From: Flammeovirgaceae bacterium UBA976
Lineage (GTDB): Bacteria; Bacteroidota; Bacteroidia; Cytophagales; Cyclobacteriaceae
DNA length: 8,865 nucleotides
Assembly: GCA_002292365.1 (NCBI GenBank)
Contig: DBBU01000027.1
Coordinates: 970-9,834, forward strand
Reading direction: 5' to 3'
Shown here: positions 6,818 through 8,865 of the stretch, one piece after another
Numbering within the stretch: the first letter of the stretch is position 1
Layout: the number at the start of each line of letters is the position of its first letter
Made by a program: the position numbers and the translations under genes
The notes under the pieces: model-generated
What the model saw: only the letters and a program-made list of their open reading frames with translations
The model's database searches: none
Told to the model about the DNA's origin: nothing

Positions 6818-7237
6818 GTTTTGTCCCTCATCTAATTAAAATTTTAATATTTAAACGTAGTTATTTCTTAAACATTATTTTTATCAAATTAGTTGTGATT
6901 TTCATTAAAACACGGAGTTATTACTTATTCAATCCAAAGTTTATTACTGAAATTTCTTAGGGGATCACAATCTATTTTTCAAGTAGTAAAAAAATCTTCA
7001 GTGTCTCATCCTTATTGATTTTTAATAAAAGGTTAAAATCAAAAACGTTTTAATTATTTATGGCTTTGATAAGCTACGTTAAGCGTTTACATAAGTGAGA
7101 ATAAATTAATATAAATCAAAATATTTTTTGTGTTAACAACAACCGTTATAATAATCTAAGGATCATATTATTTTATATTGAACTTGTTTATTAGATTTGT
7201 TTAATAACTTTTTTGTTTAGATAAAATCGGATGTTTT
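6818..7237. other. AT-rich intergenic region between divergent genes
   Basis: This 420-base gap, the longest in the window, separates the minus-strand YbjT-like gene from the plus-strand PAAR-like gene. It is very AT-rich with many runs of A or T and no open frame longer than about a dozen codons that looks coding. It holds a perfect 10-bp palindrome AAAACGTTTT (7042-7051) and one full TAnnTTTG box (7192-7199). I see no tRNA, no remnant of a gene and no terminal repeats. Promoters for both flanking genes must lie here. Confidence 0.6.
7192..7199 (+). promoter_or_regulatory. Candidate -7 promoter box for the PAAR-like gene
   Basis: TAGATTTG is a full TAnnTTTG match ending 38 bases before the ATG at 7238. 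A TTG at 7178-7180 is only 11 bases upstream, too close for a standard -33 element, so support rests on the -7 match and position. Confidence 0.4.
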
Positions 7238-7627
7238 ATGCCCAAATGTGTTGCTTTCGGCGCTAAGTTAAAGTGCTCCTTCGGAAATAAGCCGGTTGAC
7301 ATGATGGTGCTACCTTTAAATAGTACTATAACAGCAATGTTTAAACCTATTGCTAATAAGATGGATTTTATTCCGGCGTTAAATGTTCCTTCATTTGGAT
7401 TGTGCTTGTCTCCTGCAAATCCTTTGAATTGGAAAATGGCTGGCCCGGTTCCTGTATTTGTCCCTTCTACATGTACCCCTCTTCCCGTTTCACCTTGGAG
7501 CCCTGTAGCCGAAAAAACTAAAATAGGGGGACAGCCAGCTATGCTGGAAACGAGTAAAACAACTTGTGCTTTTGCGGGATCTATTAAAGTAGATGATCCG
7601 GGTCAAACGACCGTTGAAGCTAATTGA
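7238..7627 (+). CDS. PAAR-like protein (DUF4280 family)
   Basis: A 129-residue protein with the layout of the DUF4280/PAAR-like family: MPKCVAFGAKLKCSFG at the N-terminus, a VPSFGLCLSPANP block (50-62), PSTCTPLPVSPWSP (76-89), KIGGQPAMLETSKTTCAF (95-112), and a terminal GSIKV...GQ. Five cysteines (4, 13, 56, 79, 110) sit at the family's usual places, although the common second cysteine of the last Cys-x-Cys pair is a Phe here. Family knowledge: PAAR-like proteins form sharp tips on VgrG-type spikes of type VI secretion and extracellular contractile injection systems and can carry or recruit effectors. This one consists of the tip domain only, with no toxin extension and no spike, sheath, tube or immunity gene visible in the window. 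The ATG at 7238 is chosen because it gives the canonical family N-terminus; the ATG at 7231 is out of frame. It would act as an exported or structural tip (inference). Confidence 0.85.
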   Translation: MPKCVAFGAKLKCSFGNKPVDMMVLPLNSTITAMFKPIANKMDFIPALNVPSFGLCLSPANPLNWKMAGPVPVFVPSTCTPLPVSPWSPVAEKTKIGGQPAMLETSKTTCAFAGSIKVDDPGQTTVEAN

Positions 7628-7641
7628 ACCTTTGATATTCA

Positions 7642-7655
7642 TTCTAAGCTTAGAA
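7642..7655. repeat. 14-bp perfect palindrome after the PAAR-like gene
   Basis: TTCTAAGCTTAGAA is a perfect palindrome starting 14 bases after the stop codon. There is no T-tract behind it and no loop, so it is a poor intrinsic terminator; it may be a protein site, a weak RNA end structure, or chance. Confidence 0.3.
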
Positions 7656-7729
7656 ATAAACGAGGCATAATACGGAAAGGAAGTTTTAATCAAATATTCA
7701 TATAGGCTTTCAATGTGTTTTCTAACCAA

Positions 7730-7753
7730 GTTGAATAGTTTATCAGATTCAAC
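7730..7753 (+). terminator. Possible weak hairpin between the PAAR-like gene and the acylase
   Basis: Perfect 7-base arms GTTGAAT (7730-7736) and ATTCAAC (7747-7753) enclose a 10-base loop. It lies 102 bases after the PAAR-like stop codon. The following bases (ATAAGATTATTG) are AT-rich but not a clean T-tract, so termination would be weak, and a regulatory inverted repeat upstream of the acylase is equally possible. Confidence 0.3.
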
Positions 7754-7820
7754 ATAAGATTATTGTAGCAAATAAAAGATAAAAAGTGGAACGCTTAGAA
7801 AAAAATATTAATCCATATTA

Positions 7821-8865
7821 ATGATTAGAAATTTCCTTTCATTACTGTTATTATTATTTATTTCCCTAGAAATTTCAGCACAGTGGCATCCTGATCAAAT
7901 TGAGATCATTCGAGATCAGTGGGGGGTACCACACATTTATGCACCTACCGACGCACAGGTATCCTATGGATTGGCCTGGGCACATGCTGAAGATGATTTT
8001 GGTACTATCCAAACCACTTTATTGGCTGCCAAAGGTATGTTGGGTTCACATTTGGGGAAGGATGGTGCCATTGCCGATTATGTGGCGGGCTTACTTAGAA
8101 CCAAAGAAATAGTCGCGCAACATCTGGATGAAGTTTCTCCAGATTTTCTAACTATTGTTAAGGGCTATCTGGCGGGCCTTAATGCGTATGCTCAACATCA
8201 TCCTCAAGAAGTTTTTGTTAAAAAATCTTTTCCCATCACAGTTCAAGATGTGTTTCAAGCTTATGTCCTTCAGTTGGCAGTTATGGATGGTGCAGATGGG
8301 GTCATTGGGGGATTGATTAAGGGCGATATTGATCATGGTGCGCTGATTGGTATTGGTTCCAATGCTTTTGCATTCAATCGAAAGAAAACAGGAAGCGATC
8401 ATGTCATGTTAGCAGTAAATGCCCATCAGCCATTAGAGGGCCCGGCCGCATGGTATGAAGCCCACTTGGTGAGCGAGGAAGGCTGGAATGCAATGGGGGG
8501 TCTCTTTCCTGGGGGGCCGGTCATATTTCATGGAACCAATGAATATTTGGGTTGGGCGCATACGGTAAATCACCCCGATAAAATTGACATATTTGAACTG
8601 GAAATAGATCCTCAAGATGAACGTAGATATCGGATGGATTCAACTTGGCATAACTTAGAAAAGCGGAAGATAGCGCTTCGCATCAGCTTTTTTATGGGTT
8701 TAAAAATTAGGGTAAAGAAAGTGGCTTATTATTCAAAATATGGTCCAGTCATCAAAAATGATAAGGGTTATTTCGCCTTTAAAATGTCAGTTTTTGATGA
8801 AATAAGAGCGATCGAGCAGTGGTACAATATGAATAAAGCACAAAACTTAAATGAATTTAAACAAG
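7821..8865 (+). CDS. Penicillin acylase family (Ntn hydrolase) precursor, N-terminal part
   Basis: The gene is cut by the right edge; 348 codons are visible. Residues 1-20 are a Sec signal peptide ending ISA|Q, so the product is exported. The alpha-chain region begins with IEIIRDQWGVPHIYAPT and contains GLAWAHAEDDF. The autoprocessing site is Gly179/Ser180 in GIGSNAFA: Ser180 becomes the N-terminal nucleophile of the beta chain. Counting from it, His202 is beta-23 and Val249 (in AHTVN) is beta-70, matching the residues I recall for the homoserine-lactone acylase PvdQ and glutaryl-7-ACA acylases, whereas penicillin G acylase has Gln at beta-23. The oxyanion Asn lies beyond the window. The family hydrolyses amide bonds of acylated small molecules; the natural substrate here is unknown. 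It follows the PAAR-like gene by 193 bases on the same strand, with no clear promoter of its own and no Shine-Dalgarno. Confidence 0.92.
   Translation, partial: MIRNFLSLLLLLFISLEISAQWHPDQIEIIRDQWGVPHIYAPTDAQVSYGLAWAHAEDDFGTIQTTLLAAKGMLGSHLGKDGAIADYVAGLLRTKEIVAQHLDEVSPDFLTIVKGYLAGLNAYAQHHPQEVFVKKSFPITVQDVFQAYVLQLAVMDGADGVIGGLIKGDIDHGALIGIGSNAFAFNRKKTGSDHVMLAVNAHQPLEGPAAWYEAHLVSEEGWNAMGGLFPGGPVIFHGTNEYLGWAHTVNHPDKIDIFELEIDPQDERRYRMDSTWHNLEKRKIALRISFFMGLKIRVKKVAYYSKYGPVIKNDKGYFAFKMSVFDEIRAIEQWYNMNKAQNLNEFKQ

Noticed and set aside
7042..7051. AAAACGTTTT palindrome as a LacI-family operator.
   Set aside because: Such short AT-rich palindromes arise by chance and no LacI-type regulator or sugar gene is next to it; kept only as a description of the gap.
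7490..7729. A 79-codon minus-strand frame overlapping the PAAR-like gene and its downstream gap.
   Set aside because: The translation resembles no family, has no ribosome site, and is antisense to a gene with clear family motifs.
8148..8615. Two minus-strand frames of 84 and 60 codons inside the acylase gene.
   Set aside because: They are antisense to a well-supported Ntn hydrolase frame and show no domain, signal or start context.

Overview
The window reads as an ordinary chromosomal stretch of a member of the Bacteroidota, probably a free-living cytophagal or flavobacterial type. The basis is the low GC content with very AT-rich gaps, leaders that mostly lack a Shine-Dalgarno, three boxes matching the Bacteroidota -7 promoter element TAnnTTTG, lipoprotein versions of azurin and oligopeptidase B, and a DUF6526 protein. 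Genus cannot be fixed from the sequence alone. Eight complete or cut protein genes are supported, plus the N-terminal part of a ninth at the right edge being counted among them; no rRNA, tRNA, CRISPR array or insertion sequence was seen.

Left part (1-3314, all on the minus strand). Read in the direction of transcription, it begins with a class II fructose-bisphosphate aldolase that has its own candidate promoter and a clear hairpin terminator. Then follow a 3-hydroxybutyryl-CoA dehydrogenase with its own candidate promoter, a lipoprotein azurin, and the start of a lipoprotein oligopeptidase B cut by the left edge. The last three are separated by 79 and 37 bases without a visible terminator, so they may share a transcript although their jobs (acyl-CoA redox, copper electron transfer, peptide cleavage) do not obviously connect.

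Middle (3315-6817). A sugar-type MFS transporter (SLC45/sucrose-transporter-like signature) is divergent from the aldolase, which would suit sugar import feeding glycolysis. It converges on a minus-strand pair made of a YbjT-like NAD(P)-binding/DUF2867 protein starting at TTG and a small two-helix DUF6526 membrane protein.

Right part (6818-8865, plus strand). A 420-base AT-rich gap precedes a solitary PAAR-like (DUF4280) protein, the type of tip protein that caps spikes of contractile injection systems, here with no apparatus genes in view. It is followed by a secreted penicillin-acylase-family Ntn hydrolase cut by the right edge, whose visible active-site residues have the His-beta23/Val-beta70 pattern of acyl-homoserine-lactone and glutaryl acylases. 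The orphan PAAR-like gene is the most interesting item. I see no convincing evidence for a wholly new multi-gene system within these bases.
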